This document shows positions 16,600 to 25,428 of a stretch of 62,142 bases of DNA, one piece after another. Position 1 is the stretch's first letter. The number at the start of each line of letters is the position of its first letter. The notes under the pieces were generated by a model. The model made no database searches. It saw only the letters and a list, made by a program, of their open reading frames with translations, and was not told the DNA's origin. The translations under genes and the position numbers were made by a program. The DNA comes from Streptomyces cellostaticus (GTDB lineage Bacteria > Actinomycetota > Actinomycetes > Streptomycetales > Streptomycetaceae), in NCBI RefSeq assembly GCF_001513965.1, contig NZ_KQ948050.1, forward strand, positions 1 to 62,142. The letters run 5' to 3'.

Positions 16600-16674
16600 C
16601 CACCCCGTACGCCTTCCCCGTCTGGTGCACTTCCCTTGAGTCCTGGGAGAGTTGACGAGACATCAGGGGGCGCA

Positions 16675-17910
16675 GTGGCGCGCGATCGGCGGCAGACGGC
16701 AGCAGGCAGATCGGTTCTCACGGTTCTCACGGCGTTCGGCGTGCTGGCCGGTGCGGCTCTGACGGGGGCGGCACCGGCCGGTGCCGTACCGCTGGGCCAA
16801 CGGGTCGCACCGGGAATCACCTACCGGCAGTTCGACATCTCGGCGGCGGCAGGGGAGGCACACGCCCATCTGCTCACCGTCGCCCTGGACAATCCGCACG
16901 TCCGCCTGGACCTGTTGTACCCGGGGTCGGTGGCGGCCCGCTCGACCGTGTCGAAGCTGGCGGACTCGGCCGGCGCGTTCGCCGGCGCCAACGGCGACTT
17001 CTTCAACATCACCGAGACCCAGCACCCGGGCGTCGAGGCGACGGGCGCGACGGTGGGACCGGCGATCGCGGGCGGGCAGGTGCTGAAGGCGGCGGTGCCG
17101 AAGGGCCAGCGGTTCGGGCCTTCGCTGCCGCCCGGGACCACCACGACGGACGTCTTCGGCGTGGGCACCGACCACCGGGCCCGACTCGACCGTCTCACGC
17201 TCACCGGCTCCGTCGGCACGCCGGAGGGGAAGTTCCCGCTCAAGGGCCTCAACCAGTACGCGCTCGCGGAGAACTCCGTCGGCGCCTTCACCTCGCGGTG
17301 GGGCAGCGCCTCACGGGTGCGGGCGACCTGCGGCACGGACACCGACCGGGCGGCGGCGTGCAGCACGGACACCTACGAGGTGACGGTGAAGGGGGGGCAG
17401 GTGGTCTCCGCGTCCGACACCCCGGGCAGCGGCTCGATCGCCGCGGACACCACCGTCCTGGTGGGCCGCGAAGAGGGTGCGCAGGAGCTGCGCAAGCTGT
17501 CGGTGGGAGACCGGGTCACCGTCACGCACAGCCTGGTGGCGGCCACGAGCAAGGTCCCGTACACGTTCGCGATCGGCGGCTACCCGGTCCTGCGTGACGG
17601 CGAGCCGCTGTCCGGCCTCGACGACTCCACCTCGGCCGTGCGCACCGTCGTGGGCTTCGCGGACGGCGGGCAGCAGCTGCTGCTTCTCGCGCTGGACGGG
17701 GCCGCCGCCTACCGGAGCGGCCTGACCATCGCGGAAGAGGCGGACGTCATGCAGGATCTGGGCGCGTCCGACGCGTTCAACCTCGACGGCGGCGGCTCGT
17801 CGGAGATGGTCACCCGCGATGCGGGCGCGAGCAGCGTGACGGTCCGCAACCACCCGAGCGGCGGCGCCGAACGCCCCGTGCCGAGCGGCATCGGGGTCTT
17901 CTCGTCCTGA
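16675..17910 (+). CDS. Secreted phosphodiester glycosidase-family protein (NAGPA-like)
   Basis: 411-aa exported protein. A signal peptide covers about residues 1-37 (basic start, Leu/Ala-rich core, APAGAVP cut region). The body matches the phosphodiester glycosidase domain: ANGDFFNI at about residue 105, and near the C terminus DAFNLDGGGSSEMV, the catalytic-domain signature, and a final G-I-G-V-F. Relatives include the mannose-6-phosphate uncovering enzyme and bacterial wall-sugar enzymes; the bacterial substrate is unclear. AGGGGG stands 5 bases before the GTG. Convergent with the next gene, only 9 bases apart. Confidence 0.85.
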   Translation: MARDRRQTAAGRSVLTVLTAFGVLAGAALTGAAPAGAVPLGQRVAPGITYRQFDISAAAGEAHAHLLTVALDNPHVRLDLLYPGSVAARSTVSKLADSAGAFAGANGDFFNITETQHPGVEATGATVGPAIAGGQVLKAAVPKGQRFGPSLPPGTTTTDVFGVGTDHRARLDRLTLTGSVGTPEGKFPLKGLNQYALAENSVGAFTSRWGSASRVRATCGTDTDRAAACSTDTYEVTVKGGQVVSASDTPGSGSIAADTTVLVGREEGAQELRKLSVGDRVTVTHSLVAATSKVPYTFAIGGYPVLRDGEPLSGLDDSTSAVRTVVGFADGGQQLLLLALDGAAAYRSGLTIAEEADVMQDLGASDAFNLDGGGSSEMVTRDAGASSVTVRNHPSGGAERPVPSGIGVFSS

Positions 17911-17919
17911 CCCCGCGGC

Positions 17920-18114
17920 TCAGGGCCGCAGGCTGCTCACCAGGTCGGCGGTCGCGGTGAGCCCGCTGTGGATGGTCGGCGCCATGCTGGTGCCGGCCAG
18001 GTAGAAGCCGAGCAGCATGCAGACCACAGCGTGCGAGACCTTCAGCGCTCCGTTGCGCATGAAGATCACGGCAATGACCAGGAGCAGCAGCACCACAGAG
18101 ATGGAAACGGCCAT
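17920..18114 (-). CDS. Small two-helix membrane protein
   Basis: 64-aa protein, almost entirely membrane: helix 1 at about residues 3-20 (SISVVLLLLVIAVIF), a short basic turn (MRNGALK), helix 2 at about 28-45 (AVVCMLLGFYLAGT). A strong GGAGGAGG precedes the ATG, so the short start is secure. Similar small proteins recur across Streptomyces, without known function. Confidence 0.75.
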   Translation of the reverse strand: MAVSISVVLLLLVIAVIFMRNGALKVSHAVVCMLLGFYLAGTSMAPTIHSGLTATADLVSSLRP

Positions 18115-18217
18115 CGGGAACCTCCTCCGCCACGCCCCCTTGAGCGGCGTTCGGCCGCAAGTGTGGCGTAGCGGAGGGTTCGTCCGGGCGGCTGACATGT
18201 CCCCCGATCGTGTGGTG

Positions 18218-19081
18218 TTATGCGGACATTTGTCCGTCGAGGAACGCCTCCAGGGCGGCGAGGTCGTCGGTGTTGAGGTAGTCGACACCACCGGCCAGGA
18301 GTTCCGTCCACAGGGCGTCCCGGGCCGCTCCGGCCGCGTCCGGAGTGGCCCAGAACCGGATCTCCTGCCCGCGCGCGTGGGCGGCGCCGGTGATGCCGCG
18401 CAGCTTCTGCCGCTCGGCGTCCGGGAAGGGACCCTGGCCCAGCCAGGTGAAGTTCAGCGTCCAGTTGTCGCTGATCAGCGGGATGAAGGAGGCGGGGGCC
18501 GCGCTGCCGAGGTCGGTGAGCCGGCCGTCGTAGAAGGCGCGGCGCTCGGTCTGGGCCTCCAGGGGGATCCGGGCGGCGCGGTCGCCGGAGATGACGGCGG
18601 TGACCGGTCCACGGTGGACACGGCCGCGCGCGTAGGTGGTGAACAGGTGCGGGTAGCACCTGAGGTGCCGGTCGAGTTCGAGGTATGTCGAGGAGCCCTC
18701 GGTCTTGATGTCGATGAGGAGCTGCAACGGCCGCCGCCAACCCCGGTAGACGCAGCCGTGGTTGGCCTCGACGCGGGCGGCGAGCGGGTCGAGGTAGAGG
18801 GATTCGAGGGTGCGGGTCGGGTCCAGCTCGGAGGCGTCGTGGCCGATGAGGAGCTGGTCGCCGACGAGGAAGATGTCGGCCTCGACACTGCCGAAGCGGT
18901 GGTCGAGGGCGTCGAGCAGGGGCCGCGGGTGCTCGTAGTCGTTGTGGGCGTGCGCGTTCCACAGCGGGCGCGGGCCACGGTGGCCGCCGCCCGCCCAGGC
19001 GTCGGTGGCGGGCAGGGCGACCGCGCCGGCGAGGGCGGCGCCGAGGGTGGTGAGGGCTCTGCGACGGGTGGTGAGGGCCAT
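18218..19081 (-). CDS. Exported PLC/glycerophosphodiester phosphodiesterase-like protein
   Basis: 287-aa TIM-barrel phosphodiesterase of the PI-PLC/GDPD superfamily. A twin-arginine signal is evident (TTRRRALTTLGAAL, then AWA as cut site near residue 30). The barrel starts with NAHAHNDYEHPRPLLDAL and has VEADIFLV and LLIGHD, which give the conserved His, Glu and Asp residues. A conserved LLIDIKTEG strand follows. GGGAGG precedes the ATG. Likely acts on phosphodiesters outside the cell. It is transcribed away from the acyl-CoA dehydrogenase operon terminator. Confidence 0.85.
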   Translation of the reverse strand: MALTTRRRALTTLGAALAGAVALPATDAWAGGGHRGPRPLWNAHAHNDYEHPRPLLDALDHRFGSVEADIFLVGDQLLIGHDASELDPTRTLESLYLDPLAARVEANHGCVYRGWRRPLQLLIDIKTEGSSTYLELDRHLRCYPHLFTTYARGRVHRGPVTAVISGDRAARIPLEAQTERRAFYDGRLTDLGSAAPASFIPLISDNWTLNFTWLGQGPFPDAERQKLRGITGAAHARGQEIRFWATPDAAGAARDALWTELLAGGVDYLNTDDLAALEAFLDGQMSA

Positions 19082-19213
19082 GCTCTGCCTCCCTTGAGGG
19101 GCCGGATGGGACCGGGGAGAGTATGCGTGCGCTCGCCACTCAACGGGCCCCACCCCGCAGGGAGTTGGCCGGACTGCCGCCCTCTGTTCACTTGTCCGGA
19201 GCACGGGCACGGA

Positions 19214-19241
19214 GAAGCCCGCCCCAGGTGGGGCGGGCTTC
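19214..19241. terminator. Strong hairpin terminator
   Basis: GAAGCCCGCCCC and its exact complement around a 4-base AGGT loop, 12 bp. It lies just beyond the end of the acyl-CoA dehydrogenase operon on the minus strand. Confidence 0.85.
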
Positions 19242-19253
19242 ACGCGCCGGGGG

Positions 19254-20336
19254 TCAGGGTGCCTGGAGGTCGACCAGTTCGGCCAGCGCCGAGCGATGCG
19301 CGCCCGCGGTGCCGTAGGCGATCGAGTCGGCCTTGGCCCGCTTGAGGTACAGGTGGATCGGGTGCTCCCAGGTCATACCGATGCCGGCGTGGAGCTGGAG
19401 CGCCTCCTCGGCGGCGTGTACGGCGACGGAGGCGGCGTAGGCCTGGGCGACGGCCACCGTCACGTCGGTGTCCTCGCCGGAGGCCAGCGCGTCCGCGGCG
19501 GCGCGGGCGGCGGCCCGGAGGTTGACGACCTCCAGCCACAGCTGGGCGAGCCGGTGCTTGATCGCCTGGAAGCCGCCGACCGGCCGGTTGAACTGCTTGC
19601 GTTCTTTCAGATACCGGACCGTCTCGGTCAACGCCCAGTCTGCGACGCCCAGTTGCTCGGAGGCGAGCAGTCCGGCGGCGGCGCGCAGGGCCCGTCGTAC
19701 GGCGGGCTCGGCGGTACCGATCCGGCGGCCTTCGGCGCCGTCGAGGGTGATGGTGGCGAGGGGCCGGGTCAGGTCCAGGGAGACCTGCGGGGTGATGGTC
19801 ACCGCGTCGGCGGCCACGGCGTACAGCCCGCCGTCGTCGGCCGGGACGAGCAGCACGTCGGCGGCGGCCGCGTCCGCGATGCCGGTCAGCTCCCCGTGCA
19901 GGGTGCCGTTGTCCAGCCGTACGGTCCTGAGGGCGGCGCCCGGAGCCGTGTGCAGCCCGACCGCGAGGGCGCCGATGGTCCGCCCGGCGGCCAGGCGGGT
20001 GAGCAGTTCCTCGTCCTCGCAGGCCAGCAGGGCCTCGGTGGCCACGACCGCGCTGGTGAGGTACGGCACGGGCGCGACCGCCCGCCCCAGCTCCTCGAGA
20101 ACGACGGCGACTTCGCGGTGGGTGGCACCCTGGCCGCCCTGCGCCTCGGGCACCAGCAGCCCGGCCAGGCCCATGCCGTCGGCGAGGGACTTCCACAGGG
20201 CGAGGTCGTGCGGGGCGTCCGACTCGGTGCGGACGATCACGTCGGCCGGTGCGCAGTGGTCCGTGAGCAGGTCGCGGACGGCGGCGCGCAGCGCCTCTTC
20301 CTCCTCGGAGTAGAGAAGATCCGGCTGTGTGCTCAT
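19254..20336 (-). CDS. Acyl-CoA dehydrogenase (second of pair)
   Basis: 360-aa flavoprotein of the acyl-CoA dehydrogenase family, third gene of a coupled operon. N-terminal helical domain (residues 5-110), a beta middle domain that is shorter and poorly conserved, and a C-terminal helical domain from about 215 with YLKERKQFNRPVGGFQAIKH and LHAGIGMTWEHPIHLYLKRAK. The usual catalytic Glu position is not obvious. It pairs with the preceding dehydrogenase, overlapping it by ATGA, which suggests a heteromeric enzyme of the FadE alpha2beta2 kind used in steroid or branched acyl oxidation in actinobacteria (inference). Confidence 0.85.
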   Translation of the reverse strand: MSTQPDLLYSEEEEALRAAVRDLLTDHCAPADVIVRTESDAPHDLALWKSLADGMGLAGLLVPEAQGGQGATHREVAVVLEELGRAVAPVPYLTSAVVATEALLACEDEELLTRLAAGRTIGALAVGLHTAPGAALRTVRLDNGTLHGELTGIADAAAADVLLVPADDGGLYAVAADAVTITPQVSLDLTRPLATITLDGAEGRRIGTAEPAVRRALRAAAGLLASEQLGVADWALTETVRYLKERKQFNRPVGGFQAIKHRLAQLWLEVVNLRAAARAAADALASGEDTDVTVAVAQAYAASVAVHAAEEALQLHAGIGMTWEHPIHLYLKRAKADSIAYGTAGAHRSALAELVDLQAP

Positions 20337-21514
20337 CGGGCGAGGTCCTTCCAGGCGACGTCCTTGTCGGTGCGCGGCTCGGCGGGCAGGCCGAGGACGC
20401 GCTCGGCGACGATGTTCAGCAGGACCTCGCTGGTCCCGCCCTCGATGCTGTTGCCCTTGGAGCGCAGGTAGCGGTAGCCGGCGTCGCGGCCGGTGAAGTC
20501 CACCAGTTCGGGGCGCCTCATCGTCCAGTCGTCGTACAAAAGCCCCTCTTCGCCTCGGAGTTCGACCTCCAGGCCGCTGATCTCCTGGTTGAGGCGGGCG
20601 AAGGCAAGCTTCATGCCGGCGCCCTCGGGACCGGGCTGGCCCGCGACGAGCTGCTGGCGCAGGCGCTCGGCGGTGAGGCGGGAGACCTCGGACTCCACCC
20701 AGAGCTTGAGCAGCCGCTGGTGCAGGTCGTGGGTGCGCAGTTCGGGGCGTTCCCGCCAGGTCTTCGAGACCGGGCCGATCATGCCGCCCTCGCGGGGCAG
20801 GCGCATGCCGCCGATGGCGACGCGTTCGTTGTTGAGCGTGGTCTGGGCGACCCGCCAGCCGTCGCCGACCTCGCCGAGGCGGCGGGAGTCGGGGATGCGG
20901 ACGTCGGTGAGGAAGACCTCGTTGAACTCGGCCTCTCCGGTGATCTGGCGCAGCGGTCGCACCTCGACACCGGGGTCGGTCATGTCGCAGATGAAGTAGG
21001 TGATGCCCGCATGCTTGGGCACGTCCGGGTCGGTGCGCGCGATGAGGATGGCCCAGCGGGCGATGTGGGCGCTGGACGTCCACACCTTCTGCCCGTTGAC
21101 CACCCAGTCGTCACCCTCACGGACGGCCCGGGTGCCGAGCGCGGCCAGGTCGGAGCCGGCGCCGGGCTCGCTGAACAGCTGGCACCAGACCTCCTCCCCC
21201 GTCCACAGCGGCCTCAGGTAGCGCCGCTTCTGTTCCTCGGTGCCGTAGCGCAGGACGGTCGGGGCGGCCATGCCGAGGCCGATGCCGATGCGCCGGGGAT
21301 CGTTGTCCGGGGCGCCCGCGGCCTCCAGTTCGGCGTCCACGACGGTCTGGAGGGCGCGCGGGACACCGAGTCCGCCGAGGCCCTCCGGGTAGTGCACCCA
21401 GGCCAGACCGGCGTCGAAGCGGGCCCGGAGGAAGTCGAGGTGGTCGGTCCCGGCGGGCGGGTGCGCGGCCAGCAACTCCCGTGTACGGCTTTGCAGTTCT
21501 TCGGCGTCGGTCAT
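20333..21514 (-). CDS. Acyl-CoA dehydrogenase (first of pair)
   Basis: 393-aa acyl-CoA dehydrogenase. FAD-binding motifs are present: CQLFSEPGAGSDLA at about 113-126 and the WVVNGQKVWTSSAH strand, then the C-terminal helical domain ending SNSIEGGTSEV-like (KGNSIEGGTSEVLLNIVAERVLG). It overlaps both neighbours by 4-base ATGA junctions, so quinone oxidoreductase, this enzyme and the second dehydrogenase are probably made in fixed proportion. Acts on an acyl-CoA of unknown chain. Confidence 0.9.
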   Translation of the reverse strand: MTDAEELQSRTRELLAAHPPAGTDHLDFLRARFDAGLAWVHYPEGLGGLGVPRALQTVVDAELEAAGAPDNDPRRIGIGLGMAAPTVLRYGTEEQKRRYLRPLWTGEEVWCQLFSEPGAGSDLAALGTRAVREGDDWVVNGQKVWTSSAHIARWAILIARTDPDVPKHAGITYFICDMTDPGVEVRPLRQITGEAEFNEVFLTDVRIPDSRRLGEVGDGWRVAQTTLNNERVAIGGMRLPREGGMIGPVSKTWRERPELRTHDLHQRLLKLWVESEVSRLTAERLRQQLVAGQPGPEGAGMKLAFARLNQEISGLEVELRGEEGLLYDDWTMRRPELVDFTGRDAGYRYLRSKGNSIEGGTSEVLLNIVAERVLGLPAEPRTDKDVAWKDLAR

Positions 21515-22482
21515 GCCGCGGCTCCGTTCTCCATCAGTACGGCGACCCGGCCGGTGGTCACGCCGTCGGCGACCCGCTGCACGGCCGCGGCGGCGCCGGC
21601 CAGCGGCACCCGCTCGCTCACCAGCGGCTTGATCGCGCCCTGCGCGGCCAGTTCGGTGAGCTGCTCGTGGCAGTGCAGGACCAGCTTCGGGTTCTTGGTG
21701 TTGTACAGGCCCCAATGGAGGCCGAGGATCGAGTAGTTCTTCACCAGGGCGTGGTTGAGGGCAGGGCTCGGGATGCTGCCGCTGGCGAAGCCGACGACGA
21801 CGATCCGGCCCTCGAAGGCGACGAGCTTGGCGGACTGGGCATAGGCCTCGCCGCCGACCGGGTCGTAGATCACGTCGGCGCCCCGGCCGCCGGTGGCCTC
21901 CTTCACGGCCGCGATCACATCCTCACTGCGGCGGTCCACGACCACGTCACAGCCCAGCTCGCGGGCGACGGCGGCCTTGTCGGCGCCCCCCACGACACCG
22001 ATCACCGTGGCCCCGGCCGCCTTGCCGAGCTGTACGGCCGCGCTGCCGACCCCGCCGGCCGCGGCGTGCACGAGCAGGGTCTCCCCCGCTTCCAGATGGG
22101 CCCGGCGGTGCAGGCCGAACCAGCCCGTCTGGTAGCCGATGTGCAGCGCGGCGGCCTCGGCGTCGTCCAGCGCGTCGGGCGCGGGCAGCAGGGCGCGGGC
22201 GTCGGCGACGGCGTACTCGGCGAAACCGCCGTACGGCAGCGCGGGGTTGGCGATCACCCGGCGGCCGTCCTCGGTCTCGGCGCAGATCTCCACTCCGGGT
22301 GTGAAGGGCAGCGGCGGCCGCACCTGGTACTGCCCCCGGCACAGCAGCGCGTCCGGGAAGTTGATGTTGGCGGCCCGCACGCGCAGCAGCACCTGGCCGT
22401 CACCGGGCGTGGGCCGCTCCACCTCCGCCAGGCGCATCACCTCGCGCGGCTCGCCGTTCTCGTGCACTTGCCATGCCTGCAT
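21511..22482 (-). CDS. Zinc-less NADPH:quinone oxidoreductase (MDR family)
   Basis: 323-aa medium-chain reductase. GroES-like domain first (RAANINFPDALLCRGQY), then the Rossmann fold with HAAAGGVGSAAVQLGKAAGATVIG at about residues 142-165. No structural or catalytic zinc cysteines are seen, as in quinone or enoyl reductases. GGAGG lies 6 bases before the ATG at 22482. It is first in the operon with the two acyl-CoA dehydrogenases, a common fatty-acid-type catabolic set. Confidence 0.9.
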   Translation of the reverse strand: MQAWQVHENGEPREVMRLAEVERPTPGDGQVLLRVRAANINFPDALLCRGQYQVRPPLPFTPGVEICAETEDGRRVIANPALPYGGFAEYAVADARALLPAPDALDDAEAAALHIGYQTGWFGLHRRAHLEAGETLLVHAAAGGVGSAAVQLGKAAGATVIGVVGGADKAAVARELGCDVVVDRRSEDVIAAVKEATGGRGADVIYDPVGGEAYAQSAKLVAFEGRIVVVGFASGSIPSPALNHALVKNYSILGLHWGLYNTKNPKLVLHCHEQLTELAAQGAIKPLVSERVPLAGAAAAVQRVADGVTTGRVAVLMENGAAA

Positions 22483-22527
22483 GCGGGGCCTCCACGGGAC
22501 TGCTTCGTCTGACCGGTCCGACGGCAT

Positions 22528-22545
22528 ACTAAGCGGTCGCTTGCC
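22528..22545. promoter_or_regulatory. Candidate TetR-type operator
   Basis: CTAAGCG, GT, CGCTTGC: an imperfect palindrome about 45 bases upstream of the oxidoreductase start. It resembles CTAAGCG-type operators used by TetR regulators of acyl-CoA genes in actinobacteria. Confidence 0.4.
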
Positions 22546-22583
22546 GATCAGGGAACAGTCGGCTCAGGGAACAGTCGCACGCG

Positions 22584-23165
22584 TCACTTACGAGCCGGCC
22601 GCGCCCGTACGTGCATCCGCTCCCCCTGGGGCCCGAACAGGCTGAGGAACTCCACCGGCCCCTCCCCCGTCGACCCGAACCAGTGCGGCACCCGCGTGTC
22701 GAACTCCGCCGCCTCCCCCGCCGACAGCACCACGTCGTGCTCACCGAGCACCAGCCGGAGCCTGCCCGAGAGCACGTACAACCACTCGTACCCCTCGTGG
22801 GTGCGCGGCTCCGGCTCCTGCTTGCGCTGCGATTCCAGGACCTTGAAGGCCTGGAGGCCGCCGGGCTGGCGGGTCAGCGGCCAGAAGGTGCGGCCGTGCC
22901 GTTCGACGGGCTTCGCCCGCACCCGGGGGTCGCCGACCGGCGGGGCGCCGACCAGCTCGTCCAGCGGTACCTGGTGGGCCTGGGCGATGGGCAGCAGCAG
23001 CTCCAGGCTGGGCTTGCGCAGACCGGACTCCAGCCGGGACAGAGTGCTGACGGAGATGCCGGTCGCCCCGGACAGCGCCGCCAGGGTCACCTCCCGCTCC
23101 TTGCGGATCCGCCGCAGCCGCGGGCCCACGCCCGCCAGAACGTCGTCGGTGCTCTCGGTGCTCAT
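22584..23165 (-). CDS. XRE-family regulator with cupin domain
   Basis: 193-aa regulator. N-terminal Xre helix-turn-helix at about residues 14-68 (LRRIRKEREVTLAALS, then SVSTLSRLESGLRKPSLELLL); C-terminal cupin at about 110-185 (THEGYEWLYVLSGRLRLVLGEH and AAEFDTRVPHWFG). Such proteins sense a small ligand through the cupin. An ATG two codons earlier is equally possible; neither has a Shine-Dalgarno, and the promoter ends so close that the message may be leaderless. Targets unknown. Confidence 0.85.
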   Translation of the reverse strand: MSTESTDDVLAGVGPRLRRIRKEREVTLAALSGATGISVSTLSRLESGLRKPSLELLLPIAQAHQVPLDELVGAPPVGDPRVRAKPVERHGRTFWPLTRQPGGLQAFKVLESQRKQEPEPRTHEGYEWLYVLSGRLRLVLGEHDVVLSAGEAAEFDTRVPHWFGSTGEGPVEFLSLFGPQGERMHVRARPARK

Positions 23166-23171
23166 GTCCAT

Positions 23172-23200
23172 ATTGCATTTTCGGCAAAGGCGCTTGTCAA
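23172..23200 (-). promoter_or_regulatory. Consensus promoter of the XRE-cupin gene
   Basis: On the minus strand TTGACA, 17 bases, TGCAAT. Transcription would begin within a few bases of the start codon, giving a leaderless mRNA. Confidence 0.6.
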
Positions 23201-23344
23201 TACAGCAGGGTGCGACGGCAACACCCCAAAGGGGCGCGGCGCTGTGTCCGATGTGCGGCTGCCGCCGCGCGGGCGCGACCAGCCACGACGTACCCGCAGG
23301 TAAGGCACCGCGCATCCGGCGGAACGCTGGTGCACCATGGCTGC

Positions 23345-24883
23345 ATGCTGCTGTCCCGGCTCGCGGAGGTGTCCCGGGAGGTCGCCGCGACGGCGGCCCG
23401 GTCCCGCAAGACGACCCTGCTCGCGGAACTGTTCCGGGAGGCGGAGGCGGACGACGTGCCGATCGTCATCCCCTATCTGGCCGGACGGCTCCCCCAGGGG
23501 CGGCTCGGCGTCGGCTGGAAGGTGCTCAGCCGCCCGGTCCCGCCGGCCGCCGAGCCCTCCCTGACCGTGCGGGAGGTCGACGCCCGGCTCAGCGAGCTGG
23601 GCAAGGTGTCCGGGCCCGGCTCCCAGGCGGAGCGGACCCGGATCGTCGGCGAGCTGATGGGCGCGGCCACCGAGGAGGAGCAGCGCTTCCTGCTCGGCCT
23701 GCTCACCGGCGAGGTCCGCCAGGGCGCGCTGGACGCGGTCGCCGTGGAGGGCCTCGCCCGGGCAACCGGCGCGGACCCGGCCGACGTGCGGCGGGCGGTG
23801 ATGCTCGCCGGGTCGCTGCAGACGGTGGCCCAGGCTCTGCTTGCCGAGGGACCGGGCGCACTGGAGCGGTTCCGGCTCACCGTGGGCCGTCCGGTGCTGC
23901 CGATGCTGGCGCACAGCGCCTCCTCGGTCGCCGAGGCGGTGGAGAAGCTGGGCGCGTGCGCGGTGGAGGAGAAGCTGGACGGTATCCGCGTGCAGGTGCA
24001 CCGCGACGGCAGCGCGGTGCGGATCCACACCCGCACCCTGGACGACATCACCGACCGGCTGCCCGAAGTGACCCGCGCCGCCCTGGGGTTGGCGAGCGAG
24101 CGGTTCGTCCTCGACGGCGAGGTGATCTCCTTCGACGCGGACGGCCGGCCCCGCTCCTTCCAGGAGACGGCGGGCCGGGTCGGCTCCCGGACCGATGTGG
24201 CGAGGGCCGCCCGGGAGGTGCCCGTCTGCCCGGTCTTCTTCGACGTGCTCCTGGTCGGCGGCCAGGAGCTGCTCGACCTCCCGTTCTCGGAGCGGCACGC
24301 GCTGCTGGCCGAACTGGTGCCCGGCCCGATGCGGGTCCGCCGGACCGTGGCGTCGGGGCCGCAGCACATCCCCGAGGCGGAACAGTTCCTCGCCGACACC
24401 CTGGCCCGCGGCCACGAGGGCGTGGTCGTCAAGGCGCTGGACGCCCCCTACAGCGCGGGCCGGCGCGGTGCCTCCTGGCTGAAGGTCAAGCCCGTGCACA
24501 CCCTGGACCTCGTGGTGCTGGCGGCGGAGTGGGGCCACGGCCGGCGCACCGGCAGGCTCTCCAACCTCCACCTCGGCGCCCGCAACCCCGACGGCACGTT
24601 CGCGATGCTCGGCAAGACCTTCAAGGGCATGACCGACGCGATGCTCGCCTGGCAGACCGAGAAGCTCCAGGAGCTGGCCGTCGAGGACAACGGCTGGGGG
24701 GTCACCGTACGCCCCGAACTCGTCGTGGAGATCGCCTACGACGGCCTGCAGCGCTCCTCCCGCTACCCGGCCGGCGTCACCCTGCGCTTCGCGCGCGTCG
24801 TCCGCTACCGCGAGGACAAGCGGCCCGGGGAGGCCGATACGGTGGAGTCCCTGCTGGCTGCCCACCCGGAGGTCAAGCCGTGA
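23345..24883 (+). CDS. ATP-dependent DNA ligase
   Basis: 512-aa ligase. An N-terminal DNA-binding domain (about 1-180) precedes the adenylation domain, where Lys210 in VEEKLDGIR is the nucleophile that becomes AMP-bound (motif I). Further motifs: DGEVISFD (III region), EGVVVKAL (IV) and WLKVKP (V), then an OB-fold region. The layout is of the archaeal/LigB type with an N-terminal domain rather than a short LigC. The main replicative ligase in bacteria is NAD-dependent, so this is a repair or accessory enzyme. It overlaps the NUDIX gene by GTGA. Confidence 0.9.
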   Translation: MLLSRLAEVSREVAATAARSRKTTLLAELFREAEADDVPIVIPYLAGRLPQGRLGVGWKVLSRPVPPAAEPSLTVREVDARLSELGKVSGPGSQAERTRIVGELMGAATEEEQRFLLGLLTGEVRQGALDAVAVEGLARATGADPADVRRAVMLAGSLQTVAQALLAEGPGALERFRLTVGRPVLPMLAHSASSVAEAVEKLGACAVEEKLDGIRVQVHRDGSAVRIHTRTLDDITDRLPEVTRAALGLASERFVLDGEVISFDADGRPRSFQETAGRVGSRTDVARAAREVPVCPVFFDVLLVGGQELLDLPFSERHALLAELVPGPMRVRRTVASGPQHIPEAEQFLADTLARGHEGVVVKALDAPYSAGRRGASWLKVKPVHTLDLVVLAAEWGHGRRTGRLSNLHLGARNPDGTFAMLGKTFKGMTDAMLAWQTEKLQELAVEDNGWGVTVRPELVVEIAYDGLQRSSRYPAGVTLRFARVVRYREDKRPGEADTVESLLAAHPEVKP

Positions 24884-25353
24884 CGGTGCGGACGACGAAA
24901 CGCAGCGCGGGACTGCTGCTGTTCCGGCACACCGACGACGGGCTGGAGGTGCTGCTCGGCCACATGGGCGGCCCCTTCTTCGCGAAGAAGGACGCCGGTG
25001 CGTGGACCGTCCCCAAGGGCGAGTACGAGCCCGACGAGCCCGCCTGGGAGGCGGCCCGCCGCGAGTTCCGCGAGGAGCTGGGGCTGGCGCCGCCCGACGG
25101 GGAGGCCGTGGCGCTGGGCGAGGTCGCGCAGGCCAACGGCAAGATCGTCACGGTATGGGCGATCGAGGCCGACCTGGACCCGGAGACGATCGACCCCGGC
25201 ACCTTCACCATGGAGTGGCCGCCGAGGTCCGGCCGGATGCAGGAGTTCCCGGAGCTGGACCGGGTGGCGTGGTTCGGTCCGGACCGGGCGCGAGAGGTGA
25301 TCGTCCGGGCGCAGGCCGCGTTTCTCGACCGGCTGGCGGAGCACTCGGGCTGA
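24880..25353 (+). CDS. NUDIX hydrolase
   Basis: 157-aa NUDIX protein. The Nudix box is complete: GEYEPDEPAWEAARREFREELGL, at about residues 47-69. The opening RSAGLLLFRHTDDGLEVLLGHMGGP is typical of the diadenosine polyphosphate / MutT-like group. The GTG start overlaps the ligase stop by 4 bases, implying joint expression and perhaps removal of a nucleotide by-product or damaged dNTP during repair (inference). Confidence 0.9.
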   Translation: MTVRTTKRSAGLLLFRHTDDGLEVLLGHMGGPFFAKKDAGAWTVPKGEYEPDEPAWEAARREFREELGLAPPDGEAVALGEVAQANGKIVTVWAIEADLDPETIDPGTFTMEWPPRSGRMQEFPELDRVAWFGPDRAREVIVRAQAAFLDRLAEHSG

Positions 25354-25428
25354 AGAGGGCCTCACGCGTTGCGGCGGGCACCTGCGCGCGCGAAGGTCTA
25401 AGCAAGCCCGCTCCCAGGGAGGTCAGCC

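Noticed and set aside
19254..21083. 609-aa fusion of an acyl-CoA dehydrogenase with an N-terminal extension
   Set aside because: The first half is a shadow of the preceding dehydrogenase gene; the true start at 20336 overlaps that gene by ATGA.
22696..24880. Plus-strand frame running through the XRE-cupin and DNA ligase genes
   Set aside because: It is antisense to one gene and out of frame with the other; only its last part, the NUDIX gene from 24880, is real.
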